A stretch of 64,000 nucleotides of DNA from Aequorivita vladivostokensis (lineage in GTDB: Bacteria > Bacteroidota > Bacteroidia > Flavobacteriales > Flavobacteriaceae): NCBI RefSeq assembly GCF_000952855.1, contig NZ_JSVU01000006.1:62001-126000 (forward strand), given 5' to 3'. Below are positions 44,601 to 53,579 of the stretch, in pieces (within the stretch, counting starts at the first letter, position 1; each line of letters opens with the position of its first letter). Position numbers and translations under genes: made by a program. Under the pieces are notes generated by a model. That model was not told the DNA's origin. It was given only the letters and a program-made list of their open reading frames with translations, and made no database searches.

Positions 44601-45968
44601 ATGAAAAAAATAAGCTTACTTCTTATAATGCTTTTGGCGATAGCCTGCACGCAGGAAGAGAAAAACCAATACGCAATTTTGAGCGGTACGGTTGAAAACA
44701 ATACCGCAGAAACAGTTTTTGTGCGCGGCAACGATTTTGAAAAGCGTATGCCAATAAGTGAAAACGGAACCTTCCAAGATACGCTGTACATAAAAAATGA
44801 TGGCTTTTATGAAATGTACGTAGGCCGCGAACGCACAGGAATTTATTTGGAAAAAGGAAAAAACCTTTCCGTAGTCCTAGATGCCAGTGAATTTGATGAA
44901 ACCCTTAAATATACCGGCGATTTGGGAAACATCAATGACTTTTTGGCCGCCAAATATCTCTGGAACGAGCAGAATCTGGATTACAAGGATATGTTCTCCT
45001 TAGATGAGACGAATTTTTTCCAGAAATTGGATAACAACCAGAAAAGCTATGATAGCTTATTTGCGGCCAATCAAATTTCCAACGAAAATTTCAAGAAAAA
45101 ACTGGCCGTGGAAGACAATTATTCCCGTGCTATCATGCTGGAAAACTACGCCGAGGCACATCGCTATTACAGTGGCGTGAACGATTTTCAGATTTCCGAT
45201 AATTTTTATGACGAATTAAAAAATATAGATTATGCAGACACCCTTGCCTATCGTAATTCCGTAGCATATCAGAATCTTTTGGACACCCATTTCAACAGAC
45301 TGGCGAGCGCAGAGGCCGAAAAGGATGAAAACGCAGACCAAGCCGTTCTTTATTTGAAAAAAGTAAATGAAAGTCTTCCCGATGGTTATGCTAAGGACAA
45401 AATAATGACATCCTATTTGCAATATGGCCTAAAGCCAAATGAAAGTCTTGACGAAGTTTTCAATATATACAAAAACAGTAATCCCAGCGCTGAAAACTTG
45501 GCGATGCTCACTAAACGCTACAACCAACTGAAAGCAATAACTAAGGGAAACCCCTCACCCACCTTTACCTTTGAAAATCATAAAGACGGTTTTACCTCCT
45601 TGGAAAGCTTAAAGGGAAAATATGTTTATATTGATGTATGGGCAACCTGGTGCGGGCCCTGTATTCGTGAAATTCCCTATTTAAAGGAGGTAGAAAAGGA
45701 TTACCACAACAAGCCAGTTTCTTTTGTAAGCATATCCATAGATGAACCGAAGGATTACGAAAAATGGAAAACAATGGTTTCTGAAAAAGAATTGGGCGGC
45801 ATCCAACTTATAGCGGACAATAACTGGAATTCCAAATTTGTGAAGGAATATGCAATTCTTGGAATCCCAAGATTTATATTAATTGATCCCCAGGGAAATA
45901 TAGTTTCTGCCGACGCTCCAAGACCATCGGACCCAGCACTGAGAACGCTGCTTGACGGGCTATTGTAA
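44601..45968 (+). CDS. TlpA-like thioredoxin-fold lipoprotein
   Basis: The 455-residue protein is a periplasmic thiol-disulfide oxidoreductase anchored as a lipoprotein (KKISLLLIMLLAIAC, lipobox Cys16). Residues about 20-110 resemble the DUF4369-like N-terminal domain common in Bacteroidota; a helical middle follows, and the C-terminal thioredoxin domain carries WATWCGPCIREIPYL with the CGPC active site near residue 348 and the cis-Pro loop ILGIPRFILIDPQG near 422. It may help disulfide formation or cytochrome maturation. A large hairpin follows the stop. Confidence 0.9.
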   Translation: MKKISLLLIMLLAIACTQEEKNQYAILSGTVENNTAETVFVRGNDFEKRMPISENGTFQDTLYIKNDGFYEMYVGRERTGIYLEKGKNLSVVLDASEFDETLKYTGDLGNINDFLAAKYLWNEQNLDYKDMFSLDETNFFQKLDNNQKSYDSLFAANQISNENFKKKLAVEDNYSRAIMLENYAEAHRYYSGVNDFQISDNFYDELKNIDYADTLAYRNSVAYQNLLDTHFNRLASAEAEKDENADQAVLYLKKVNESLPDGYAKDKIMTSYLQYGLKPNESLDEVFNIYKNSNPSAENLAMLTKRYNQLKAITKGNPSPTFTFENHKDGFTSLESLKGKYVYIDVWATWCGPCIREIPYLKEVEKDYHNKPVSFVSISIDEPKDYEKWKTMVSEKELGGIQLIADNNWNSKFVKEYAILGIPRFILIDPQGNIVSADAPRPSDPALRTLLDGLL

Positions 45969-45990
45969 AAATTGCCAGCCAATAATTTTA

Positions 45991-46046
45991 AGCCACATAT
46001 TCAAAAGTAATATTTAAGATACTTTTGAATATGTGGCTATTTTTTT
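45991..46046. terminator. 19-bp perfect hairpin, bidirectional terminator
   Basis: The arms at 45991-46009 (starting AGCCACATATTC) and 46020-46038 are perfect reverse complements over 19 bp, with a 10-base AT-rich loop and a run of eight Ts after it. The stop codon of the convergent NAD(P)HX repair gene (46037-46039) lies at the edge of the right arm. Confidence 0.85.
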
Positions 46047-47587
46047 TCATCCGGTTCCGTTGTGCTTGGTTCCTGTCTAGCAAATAAATCCAGATATGCT
46101 TCCGAAAGATTGTCAATAACATCACCGGTCATCACCGCTTCATAACCCAGTTGTCCCGCGGCAATATCGCCCGCACGGCCGTGCATATATACTCCAAATA
46201 CAGAGGCCAGCAAGGGATCGTATCCCTGGGAAAGCAACCCGGTAATTACCCCACATAGGGCGTCGCCGCTTCCGGCAGTTCCCATTCCCGGATTGCCCGT
46301 GGTATTTATATAGAGCTTCTCCCCATAAACCGTGACGGTATAAGCTCCTTTTATAATTACTATTACTTCGTATTTTTCTGAAAATTGCCTTGTCTTTTCA
46401 AGCTTGTCGTAATCATTCTTCCAGTCACCGATCAGTCTTTTCAGTTCTCCCGGATGTGGGGTCAATATCGTATTCTTCGGAAGCAGTTTCAGCATTGATT
46501 TCTTTTCCGAAAGAATATTCAAGGCATCGGCATCCAACACCATAGGAATATCTTTTTTACTTTTGAGGATTCCATCCAGAGCCTTGACCGTAGCTTCCTT
46601 TTTACCGATTCCCATTCCTATGCCCATTGCGGAAGGCTCAAATTCTATGGAAAGCTGCGTTAAATAATCATTTTCGCTATCGGTAACAACCATGGCCTCA
46701 GGCACCGTGGTCTGCAATATAGAATAACCACATTTGGGAACAAAAGCGGTAACCATCCCTGCTCCAATCCTAAATGCAGCGGTGGTTGACAAAACTGCGG
46801 CGCCAATTTTTCCGTAGCTTCCCGCGACAATGAGCGCGTGGCCGTAAGTTCCTTTATGGTCAAATTTTTCCCTTGGCCTGTAGAATCTCTGTGCTTCCAA
46901 TTTCCCAATAAGTTGCGCCAAGGGCTCAGTTGTTTGCAGAAATTCGATATCCAATCCTATCTCGAACGCATCAAAATTTGATGCATAAGGCGCCGTTTCT
47001 GGAAGAAAAAAAGCTAGTTTGGGGGTTTGGAAGGTGAGGGTATGGTTTGCTTTCAGTACCGCTTCCGTATCTTCCAATGGCGCATTGGGATATAATCCAC
47101 TGGGAATATCAATGGCCAGTTTAAATGCGCTACTTTCGTTTAAATATTGAATGAGTTTCTTTACCCAGCCGCCCGGGCAACGGTTTAATCCTATTCCAAA
47201 GATGGCGTCCACAATTATATCCTCGGCATTTATCTCAGGGAAATCATCCTCCCCCTTCATAAGGATGGGCCATTTTTTGGTTACGTTTTTAATTCGATCG
47301 TAATTGAGCAGAAAGTTCTTCGAGCGCTTGTCGCTGCAATTTACCACATAGACAATTACATTATATCCGTGCTCGATCAACATACGCCCCACTACCAGCC
47401 CATCGCCGCCATTGTTGCCAATTCCGCAAAAAATGCGAATGGGCACGGGAGCTCCATTCAAGCGTTGATGCAGCCAATTGAATATTTGTATTCCTGCCCG
47501 CTCCATCAGGGCTTCTGAAGTTATCTGTTGCTTTTCAACCGTTACTTTATCGGCTTCGTATAACTGTTCTGCTGAAAATATTTTCAT
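46037..47587 (-). CDS. Bifunctional NAD(P)HX epimerase/dehydratase (Nnr)
   Basis: This 516-residue enzyme repairs hydrated NADH and NADPH. The N-terminal YjeF epimerase domain (residues about 1-215) shows LMERAGIQIFNWL near 27, CGIGNNGGDGLVVGRML near 54-70 and IVDAIFGIGLNR. The C-terminal ribokinase-like dehydratase (about 225-505) shows GTYGHALIVAGSYGKIGAAV near 248, LDADALNILSE near 343, TPHPGELKRLIGDW near 375 and the ADP-binding NTTGNPGMGTAGSGDALCGV near 428. Both parts are intact. The stop codon overlaps the shared terminator hairpin. Confidence 0.95.
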   Translation of the reverse strand: MKIFSAEQLYEADKVTVEKQQITSEALMERAGIQIFNWLHQRLNGAPVPIRIFCGIGNNGGDGLVVGRMLIEHGYNVIVYVVNCSDKRSKNFLLNYDRIKNVTKKWPILMKGEDDFPEINAEDIIVDAIFGIGLNRCPGGWVKKLIQYLNESSAFKLAIDIPSGLYPNAPLEDTEAVLKANHTLTFQTPKLAFFLPETAPYASNFDAFEIGLDIEFLQTTEPLAQLIGKLEAQRFYRPREKFDHKGTYGHALIVAGSYGKIGAAVLSTTAAFRIGAGMVTAFVPKCGYSILQTTVPEAMVVTDSENDYLTQLSIEFEPSAMGIGMGIGKKEATVKALDGILKSKKDIPMVLDADALNILSEKKSMLKLLPKNTILTPHPGELKRLIGDWKNDYDKLEKTRQFSEKYEVIVIIKGAYTVTVYGEKLYINTTGNPGMGTAGSGDALCGVITGLLSQGYDPLLASVFGVYMHGRAGDIAAGQLGYEAVMTGDVIDNLSEAYLDLFARQEPSTTEPDEKK

Positions 47588-47775
47588 CTTTCTATTTCAA
47601 TTTTTTGCGACTTATGGGCTTCCGTCATGTTTTCTTAATCGTAAAAGGTCCGAGGAGCGACCGTTTTTTCCAAAGATAACAACTTCATCGGCATTGTTGA
47701 AAAGAACGTTTATAACTAATTGTGAATGCTGCCCAAATGCCTTTAATTCTTTCTAATTTTAGAAAAAACCATACA

Positions 47776-48180
47776 ATGGAAACACGAGATAGTTTACTAC
47801 TCCGTATGCGCCCAGAAATTCCCACGGCCAAAATTAACCCCACCATGTCTGCCGATGAATGTTTTCAGAATAAAACCTTGAGGCCTGTCGCAAAGCTTCA
47901 GAATGAACTTTTGTTGGCGGTTTTTCGGAATTATGTGGCAAAACACAAAAATGTATTTTACGACCTTACCATAGAAAAGAGGTTGGATTATATAGAAAAC
48001 GCTATCCATAAGGATATGAAATTTCGGAATTCGCTCAAAGGCATCATCATAGGTCAGTTTACGCTGGAGGAATTTGAAATCTATACCCAAAACTCATCTG
48101 CGCTGAACAAACGGATGATGGACATAGTTAAGGAACGATTGAAAAGCAATATCCAGCTTTTGGAATACGATTTTGCATAA
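47776..48180 (+). CDS. Conserved flavobacterial small protein, function unknown
   Basis: The 134-residue protein is soluble and helical (TLRPVAKLQNELLLAVFRNY near residue 34, YDLTIEKRLDYIENAIHKD near 62, LKGIIIGQFTLEEFEIY near 86). I recall relatives labelled 'glyoxalase', but I see no His/Glu metal pattern of that fold, so I do not adopt the name. ATG 47776 is chosen over an open frame reaching 47722 because METRDSLLLRMRPEIP looks like the family start. It is divergent from the NAD(P)HX repair gene. Confidence 0.72.
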   Translation: METRDSLLLRMRPEIPTAKINPTMSADECFQNKTLRPVAKLQNELLLAVFRNYVAKHKNVFYDLTIEKRLDYIENAIHKDMKFRNSLKGIIIGQFTLEEFEIYTQNSSALNKRMMDIVKERLKSNIQLLEYDFA

Positions 48181-48198
48181 TATAATATTGTAGGGTTG

Positions 48199-48238
48199 GT
48201 AGTAATCTTGAAATTGATTTATCGAAGTAGATTACTAC
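48199..48238. terminator. Inverted repeat between convergent genes
   Basis: GTAGTAATCT (48199-48208) and AGATTACTAC (48229-48238) are perfect complements with a 20-base loop. There is no T-tract, so a role as terminator is uncertain. Confidence 0.4.
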
Positions 48239-48254
48239 TATCGGCAAAACCGTG

Positions 48255-48944
48255 CTACCGGCTACCCTCCAAAATGGATTCCCCATTTAAATCTGTTGTC
48301 AAAACATCGCTCATATAGTTGAAGAATGGCCGCAGCAGTTGATAATGGTAGATCAACTTCTCTTTAAAATCGGGTGAAAATACTTCCGTATCGGTAAAGG
48401 GATGGTTTACGAAGTAACTCTTTAAACGTATTAAATCTATGTTTTCATCGTCTTTGCTGAATCCTTGGGGCGCGGTCTTTACAGCATATTCCTGATTAAA
48501 ATTCCCAAATGCTTTTTTGAATTCCTTTTTATTCAAAATATCGCGTATTTCTGAACTATCCATTTCAAACTCCTTGCGTATTCTTAAAAGATCTGCGGGG
48601 TTGGGATCAAAGAAACCACCCGCCATAAAACTATTACCAGGTTCCAATCGCAAGTAATAGCCACCTCTTCGGTGCGCTCCTGACCTACTGAAACTTACGC
48701 TCCGGTGCACATTATACGGTGTTTTATCATTGGTGAACCGTACATCCCGATTGATACGAAAAATTTTGATTTTGTCAATTTCATCTGTGGTATTTAGTTC
48801 CTTTTCCACTGCGGCATAAAATTCCTTCAGCGCCTTTTCATTGGCCAAATATTCTTTTTTATGTTCCTGCATCCACTCTCTATTGTTATTTTCTTTTAGT
48901 CTTAATAGAAAATCGAAGGCCGTTTTGGGAATTACTGGAGTCAT
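48255..48944 (-). CDS. DUF2461 family protein
   Basis: The 229-residue protein belongs to the DUF2461 (TIGR02453) family of unknown function. The marks are FLLRLKENNNREWMQEHKKEY at the start (in parts), KIFRINRDVRFTNDKTPYNVH near residue 59 and GGYYLRLEPGNSFMAGGFFDP near 93-113. No signal peptide or membrane segment is seen. It is convergent with the small protein upstream and divergent from the four-helix membrane protein. Confidence 0.92.
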   Translation of the reverse strand: MTPVIPKTAFDFLLRLKENNNREWMQEHKKEYLANEKALKEFYAAVEKELNTTDEIDKIKIFRINRDVRFTNDKTPYNVHRSVSFSRSGAHRRGGYYLRLEPGNSFMAGGFFDPNPADLLRIRKEFEMDSSEIRDILNKKEFKKAFGNFNQEYAVKTAPQGFSKDDENIDLIRLKSYFVNHPFTDTEVFSPDFKEKLIYHYQLLRPFFNYMSDVLTTDLNGESILEGSR

Positions 48945-49111
48945 ATTTCAGATTTTGTGGAAAGATATGAAATGTTAGGGGTTCACCTTTTAGGATAACT
49001 ATGAAAATTATGAGTTGAAAACCAATCCTTTTCTTGATAAAGATAATTACATAATACACTTTACAGGAAAAAACTCTAAATTTACATCAACAACATTAAA
49101 GCCAACTAAAT

Positions 49112-49546
49112 ATGAATACGACTACAAAACCAAATACGGCATTTTGGATTATTGCCGTTTTTGCCCTACTATGGAATTTAATAGGAGTTTATTTGTGGCT
49201 CTACGAATATTTCCTAATAACCGACGAAGTAAGGGCCACTCTTCCTCAGGAACAAGTGGAGATTATGGCCAGCGCTCCAATATGGAGTATGTATGTGTAT
49301 GGACTCGCAGTTATTACCGGACTATTGGCAAGTGTATTTCTACTGATGCGTAAAAAATTGGCAGTTGCTGTATTCCTGCTCTCCTTAATCGCTGTGCTAA
49401 TTCTGCAATTATATTGGATATTTGCTATGGGCACTATAGAAAAGCTTGGGCCGCAGTCGCTTTTTATGCCGCTCATAGTAATCGCACTTGCAATTTTTGA
49501 ATATTTCTATAGTATGGGCGCGGCACGCAATGGGTGGCTTACTTAA
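49112..49546 (+). CDS. Small four-helix membrane protein
   Basis: The 144-residue protein has four predicted helices: AFWIIAVFALLWNLIGVYLWLY (in part, residues 9-30), MYVYGLAVITGLLASVFLLM near 58, AVAVFLLSLIAVLILQLYWI near 82, and SLFMPLIVIALAIFEYFYS near 115. The spacing fits small flavobacterial membrane proteins of unknown function (sometimes labelled sugar transporter without support). ATG 49112 follows an A-rich leader. Confidence 0.75.
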   Translation: MNTTTKPNTAFWIIAVFALLWNLIGVYLWLYEYFLITDEVRATLPQEQVEIMASAPIWSMYVYGLAVITGLLASVFLLMRKKLAVAVFLLSLIAVLILQLYWIFAMGTIEKLGPQSLFMPLIVIALAIFEYFYSMGAARNGWLT

Positions 49547-49560
49547 GAACAAACCAAAGA

Positions 49561-50616
49561 TTAGTTTTTAAGCGAAGCCATATCGATAACAAAACGATAT
49601 TTCACATCAGCCTTTACAACGCGTTCGTATGCGTCATTAATGTCTTTAATATCAATAATCTCAATTTCAGAAACAATATTGTGCTTTCCGCAGAAATCGA
49701 GCATTTCTTGGGTTTCTTTTATGCCTCCTATTAACGAACCTGCTATGCGCTTTCGACCCATAATAATACCACCTCCGTGGAAAGGCTCTAAAGGTTCTAC
49801 CGCTCCTACAAGCACCATCGTTCCATCTACCTTTAATAGATTTATATATGGATCCATTTTATGGCCTACGGGAATTGTATTAAGAATCAAATCAAAACTG
49901 CCTCGATGCTCTGCCATTTCTTCCTCATTCTTGCTGATAAGCACTTGGTGCGCGCCAAGCTTTTTTGCATCTTCCGCCTTTGACGGTGAAGTGGTGATCA
50001 TTACAACATTAGCTCCCAAAGCATTAGCAAATTTGATCCCCATATGACCTAAACCTCCAAGGCCAATTACTCCCACCTTGTCACCTTTTTTCACCTTCCA
50101 GTGACTTAACGGCGACCAGGTGGTTATACCCGCACACAATAAAGGTGCTGCTCCGGCCGGATCCAAGTTTTTTGGAATATGCAGTACAAATTCTTTATTT
50201 ACTACAACATCTGTTGAATATCCGCCATAGGTTTGTTGGCCTTCTAAATGTTTATCCGCACTATTATAAGTAAAGGTAGCTCCGTTTTCACAGAATTGTT
50301 CCAAATCGTTTTTGCACTGTGCGCAGGTTTGGCAGGAATCTACTAGACAGCCTACTCCCACAATATCACCTTCCGTGAAATTATGGACATTTTTTCCAAC
50401 TGCTGTAACACGACCAATTATTTCGTGGCCGGGCACTACGGGATAGGTGCTTCCACCCCACTCATTACGCGCGGTGTGAATATCACTATGGCAGACCCCA
50501 CAATGGGTGATTTTTATTTCCACATCATCGTCGCCCGTCTCACGGCGCTTTATATCCATCGGTTTAAGTTCTGCTTTTTCACTTTTTACGCCGTATGCTT
50601 TTACAGTTGTAGTCAT
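49561..50616 (-). CDS. Zinc-dependent alcohol dehydrogenase (cinnamyl-alcohol/YahK type)
   Basis: The 351-residue enzyme reduces aldehydes or oxidises alcohols with NAD(P)H. It has the catalytic zinc site CGVCHSDIHTARNEWGG (Cys37 and neighbours) and GHEIIGRV, the structural zinc cysteines CLVDSCQTCAQCKNDLEQFC near 95-114, a Rossmann motif GLGGLGHMGIKFANALGA near 184-201, and VLVGAVEPL near 267. A Ser/Thr at the ribose site (TTSPSKAEDAKKLGA) suggests NADP(H). It is convergent with the four-helix protein and starts 228 bp from the small membrane protein on the other strand. Confidence 0.94.
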   Translation of the reverse strand: MTTTVKAYGVKSEKAELKPMDIKRRETGDDDVEIKITHCGVCHSDIHTARNEWGGSTYPVVPGHEIIGRVTAVGKNVHNFTEGDIVGVGCLVDSCQTCAQCKNDLEQFCENGATFTYNSADKHLEGQQTYGGYSTDVVVNKEFVLHIPKNLDPAGAAPLLCAGITTWSPLSHWKVKKGDKVGVIGLGGLGHMGIKFANALGANVVMITTSPSKAEDAKKLGAHQVLISKNEEEMAEHRGSFDLILNTIPVGHKMDPYINLLKVDGTMVLVGAVEPLEPFHGGGIIMGRKRIAGSLIGGIKETQEMLDFCGKHNIVSEIEIIDIKDINDAYERVVKADVKYRFVIDMASLKN

Positions 50617-50802
50617 TGATTGTTTTATATTTTTAGGATTTATAATTTATGTGTGCCAAAATTTTTAATCAGCACAATCCGATTTATTTCCGTAAAGATA
50701 TTCACCCTTGAAGTTATTTCAGGTTAAGGCCGTGTTAATACCTTTGGCTACTTCACTTTTAAATGAGTTATGATTAAATGTAAATAAGTCAAGAAAAATG
50801 AC

Positions 50803-50829
50803 GTAAAACCGATACATTCACCTAACTAA
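50803..50829 (+). promoter_or_regulatory. Upstream motif shared with the YtxH gene
   Basis: GTAAAACCGATACATTCACC (continuing TAACTAA) lies 15 bp before the ATG at 50845. A closely similar stretch stands at 59664-59690, 11 bp before the YtxH gene: GTAAA-purine-CCG, then TTCAC and TAA-CTAA in the same order. It is unlike the TAnnTTTG promoters seen elsewhere in the window and may be read by an alternative sigma factor. Confidence 0.5.
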
Positions 50830-50844
50830 CAAAAAAACAAAATC

Positions 50845-51000
50845 ATGGGTAACATTTTATGGATAATTGTAGTCTTACTGGTAATCGGTTGGCTATTCGG
50901 GTTTTTAATATTTCCTGCCATTGGCGGAATAATTCACATATTGCTGGTAATTGCAGTAATTATGGTAATCTACAAACTACTTAGTGGCCGCAAGGTTTAA
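50845..51000 (+). CDS. Lmo0937-family small membrane protein
   Basis: This is a 51-residue protein (start MGNILWIIVVLLVIGWLFGF, end YKLLSGRKV) with two hydrophobic segments and a short basic tail. It fits the Lmo0937 family of small membrane proteins found across bacteria and often tied to stress, a point from memory. It has its own promoter-like motif upstream and a strong terminator 7 bp downstream, so it is a single-gene unit. Confidence 0.85.
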   Translation: MGNILWIIVVLLVIGWLFGFLIFPAIGGIIHILLVIAVIMVIYKLLSGRKV

Positions 51001-51007
51001 TAAGCTT

Positions 51008-51047
51008 AAACAGGGTTTTTAATTTAGTTTAAAAATCCTGTTTTTTT
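51008..51047 (+). terminator. Terminator of the Lmo0937-family gene
   Basis: AAACAGGGTTTTTAA (51008-51022) pairs with TTAAAAATCCTGTTT (51029-51043) over 15 bp with one G-T, and a T-run follows to 51047. Confidence 0.88.
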
Positions 51048-51145
51048 ATAATTCTGGTTCGAAGTCTTATTTCAAAATACTCCGTTACAGGGCATTGCAC
51101 TTGAGAAAATGATTATTATACTATTGAAATTGTTATACGTATAGA

Positions 51146-52078
51146 TTACTTTCTAATCTTTCCCGAAAACCGAGGCAGAGTAAGGGTTGTCTTGCTTGTA
51201 TTTATGAAATATACCCCGGTTAAAAGCACGGCTGCTGCTACAATGGATTGGGTAGTAATTTCTTCATTTAAAACATACCAGCCCAAAATCAGGGCAATAA
51301 TAGGATTTACATAGGTGGAGGTAGCAACCTTATCTGGTGATACCGTTTTTAACAGATAATTGAAGGAAGTGAAGGCCACGATGCTCCCAAAAATAATCAG
51401 CAATACCATACTCCATTGCACGGGGGCTTCCCATTGCTTTGGCGCAATCCATTCTTCCCCAAAGAGAAAACTAGCAACGGCAAGGGTAATTCCCGCAGTA
51501 AACATTTGATATCCGGTATTTACAAAGAAATTCTTGGGAAGATCCGCTTTACCCACGAAAAGACTGCCGTAGGCCCAACTGAGCATACAGGCAAATATCA
51601 TCACCATTCCCAATACCGTTCCCTCTTGGGCAATGAGTTGTTTTTGTACAACGAGCAGAAAAATTCCTATAATTCCCAGGCCCACACCCACCAACGACAT
51701 TGGCTTGATGCGCTTGCCCTGTAGTAGCCACATAAGAAGCAAAACCACCAAAGGCTGCGCAGAAATCTCCAAGGCAGCAAACCCACTATCTACATATTTT
51801 AGTGCCCAAACAATAATGCCGTTTCCAAAGGAAAGAAACAACACGCCCACTATAAATGCATTTATAAATTGCTTTCGGGTAATGGCAAGGCTTTTCCCCA
51901 TAATTTTGGCAATTATAAATATAAGAAGTCCAGCGGAGGTAAAACGAATAGAGGCCAAAAAAAACGGCGGCAATTCCGCAACGGCCACTTTATTGAGCAT
52001 ATACGTACTTCCCCAAATAACGTAAATGGAGAAAAAGGCAAGAATTATTAAAACGGGGTTTCTTGTTTCTGGCTTCAA
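51146..52078 (-). CDS. EamA/DMT-superfamily transporter
   Basis: The 310-residue inner-membrane protein has ten helices in two EamA repeats. The first repeat has the motif FSIYVIWGSTYMLNKVAV near residues 17-34 and FLASIRFTSAGLLIF near 40-54. The second has FACMLSWAYGSLFVGK near 160 and YVNPIIALILGWYVLNEE near 255-272. Members export metabolites or drugs; the substrate here is unknown. It stops 45 bp before the end of the DEAD-box gene region and is transcribed in the same direction as that gene. Confidence 0.92.
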   Translation of the reverse strand: MKPETRNPVLIILAFFSIYVIWGSTYMLNKVAVAELPPFFLASIRFTSAGLLIFIIAKIMGKSLAITRKQFINAFIVGVLFLSFGNGIIVWALKYVDSGFAALEISAQPLVVLLLMWLLQGKRIKPMSLVGVGLGIIGIFLLVVQKQLIAQEGTVLGMVMIFACMLSWAYGSLFVGKADLPKNFFVNTGYQMFTAGITLAVASFLFGEEWIAPKQWEAPVQWSMVLLIIFGSIVAFTSFNYLLKTVSPDKVATSTYVNPIIALILGWYVLNEEITTQSIVAAAVLLTGVYFINTSKTTLTLPRFSGKIRK

Positions 52079-52124
52079 GGGTTTCGTTTGTGGTTAATTT
52101 GGTTTGGTACTTGAAATTAGGAAT

Positions 52125-53471
52125 TTATTTCCCACGTTTATTCTTTCTAAAATTTTTATCGCCTCTGGTTTTGGGCTTTTTGTACTTCTGCTTTATTACG
52201 CGCTTGTAAGAACCTCCCTGATTTTCCTTTTTATTTTTTTCCTTCTTCTCGTGAAAAGCGGGTCCAGCTTCCTCTACATTGGTGGGGTTATTGATTTCAA
52301 CTATTTGGGGTTTTTCCTCAAAGGTGAGCTGTTTTGAAATCTTTACTTCTTTTGGAAATTCAAATTCTTTAATTTTTAAATCCATCAAGGTTTCGATAGT
52401 CGCCTTTGCATCCTCTTCCTTTTCGGTGTAGAGCAAAATGGAAGTTCCCTCCTGCTCTGCCCTTCCGGTACGGCCTATGCGGTGCATATAGTTTTCGGGG
52501 AAGTTGGGCACGTCAAAGTTGATAACGTGGCTTATCTGGTCCAAATCCAAACCGCGCGCCATAACATCGGTCGTTACGAGGATTCGCGTTTTTTCGGCAT
52601 TGAAGTTTTCTATGGAACGGATTCTGTAATTCTGTGTTTTGTTGCTGTGGATTACGGCAACTTCACTTCCGAAGAATTCATCCAAAATATCAAAAAGCAA
52701 ATCGGCACTTTTTTTATTCGGAACAAAGACGAGTACTTTTTTGAAATCGCTTTCATTCTGAAGCAAATGTTTCAGCAGATTGGCTTTTGTATAAAAATTC
52801 TCAACCTTGTAAGCGTATTGCGAAATATTCTCCAATGGCGTTCCGCTTACCGCCACCGATACTGTAGTAGGCGCAATAAAGAAATCGTGGATAAACACAT
52901 TTACATCATCGGTCATCGTTGCCGAAAACATAATGTTTTGGCGCTTGTTGGGAAGCAGCTCCAAAATATTGGTAAGCTGAAACCGGAAGCCCAGATCGAG
53001 CATTACATCCACTTCATCAATTACCACTTTTTTTACGGCCTTTAGCTGAAGCGCGCGGCTTACCACCAAATCATACAATCGCCCCGGAGTGGCAACGATT
53101 ATGTCGGCTCCTTCGGCAACGGCTTCCTTTTGGCGGTTGATGTTGGTTCCGCCAAAAACCCCGATTACTCTAATTGATGAATATTTTCCAAATTTCTCAA
53201 TCTCTTCCACCACCTGTAAAACCAACTCCCGAGTGGGAACCATTACTAGAACGCGCGGGTTTATTTCCTTCGAAAATTTCAAATCCTGAAGAATGGGGAG
53301 CATATAGGCAAATGTTTTTCCCGTTCCCGTTTGCGCAATCCCGACCATATCGGTCCCCGACATGATTACCGAAAACGACTGCACCTGTATGGGCGTGGGT
53401 TTTTCAAAACCCAAATCGGCGATGGCATACTGCAGTTGGTTGGAAATATTAAACTCGTTGAATGATTCCAT
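52125..53471 (-). CDS. DEAD-box-type ATP-dependent RNA helicase (DEVD variant)
   Basis: This 448-residue RNA helicase remodels RNA, for example in ribosome assembly or cold adaptation. It shows the Q motif (FNEFNISNQLQYAIADLGFE ... PTPIQ), motif I AQTGTGKT near residue 46, PTRELVLQV, TPGRL, motif II as DEVD (VIDEVDVMLDLGF near 147), SAT near 182, and HRIGRTGRAEQ near 329. The last Asp is kept, so DEVD should still bind ATP. The tail is basic (KKPKTRGDKNFRKNKRGK). Its spacer upstream holds GGGATT heptads. Confidence 0.92.
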   Translation of the reverse strand: MESFNEFNISNQLQYAIADLGFEKPTPIQVQSFSVIMSGTDMVGIAQTGTGKTFAYMLPILQDLKFSKEINPRVLVMVPTRELVLQVVEEIEKFGKYSSIRVIGVFGGTNINRQKEAVAEGADIIVATPGRLYDLVVSRALQLKAVKKVVIDEVDVMLDLGFRFQLTNILELLPNKRQNIMFSATMTDDVNVFIHDFFIAPTTVSVAVSGTPLENISQYAYKVENFYTKANLLKHLLQNESDFKKVLVFVPNKKSADLLFDILDEFFGSEVAVIHSNKTQNYRIRSIENFNAEKTRILVTTDVMARGLDLDQISHVINFDVPNFPENYMHRIGRTGRAEQEGTSILLYTEKEEDAKATIETLMDLKIKEFEFPKEVKISKQLTFEEKPQIVEINNPTNVEEAGPAFHEKKEKNKKENQGGSYKRVIKQKYKKPKTRGDKNFRKNKRGK

Positions 53472-53510
53472 GGAAAAAAGTTTGTTGTAAATATAACGCT
53501 TTGTTAATTG

Positions 53511-53538
53511 GGGATTTGGGATTCGTTAATTCGGGATT
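53511..53538. repeat. GGGATT-type heptads
   Basis: Four 7-mers in register read GGGATTT, GGGATTC, GTTAATT, CGGGATT. They lie in the 179-bp spacer between the two helicase genes, just before the larger array at 53580. No gene is seen in the spacer. Confidence 0.55.
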
Positions 53539-53579
53539 TGTGGATTGAACTTTTAATTCTTATAAACTTAAAATCCCTC

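Noticed and set aside
47776-48180. Glyoxalase as the name of the 134-residue protein
   Set aside because: No beta-alpha-beta-beta-beta metal-binding pattern can be seen; the protein looks helical.
52125-53471. Inactive helicase because of DEVD instead of DEAD
   Set aside because: The catalytic DE and the last Asp are kept and all other motifs are intact; such variants are active in known families.
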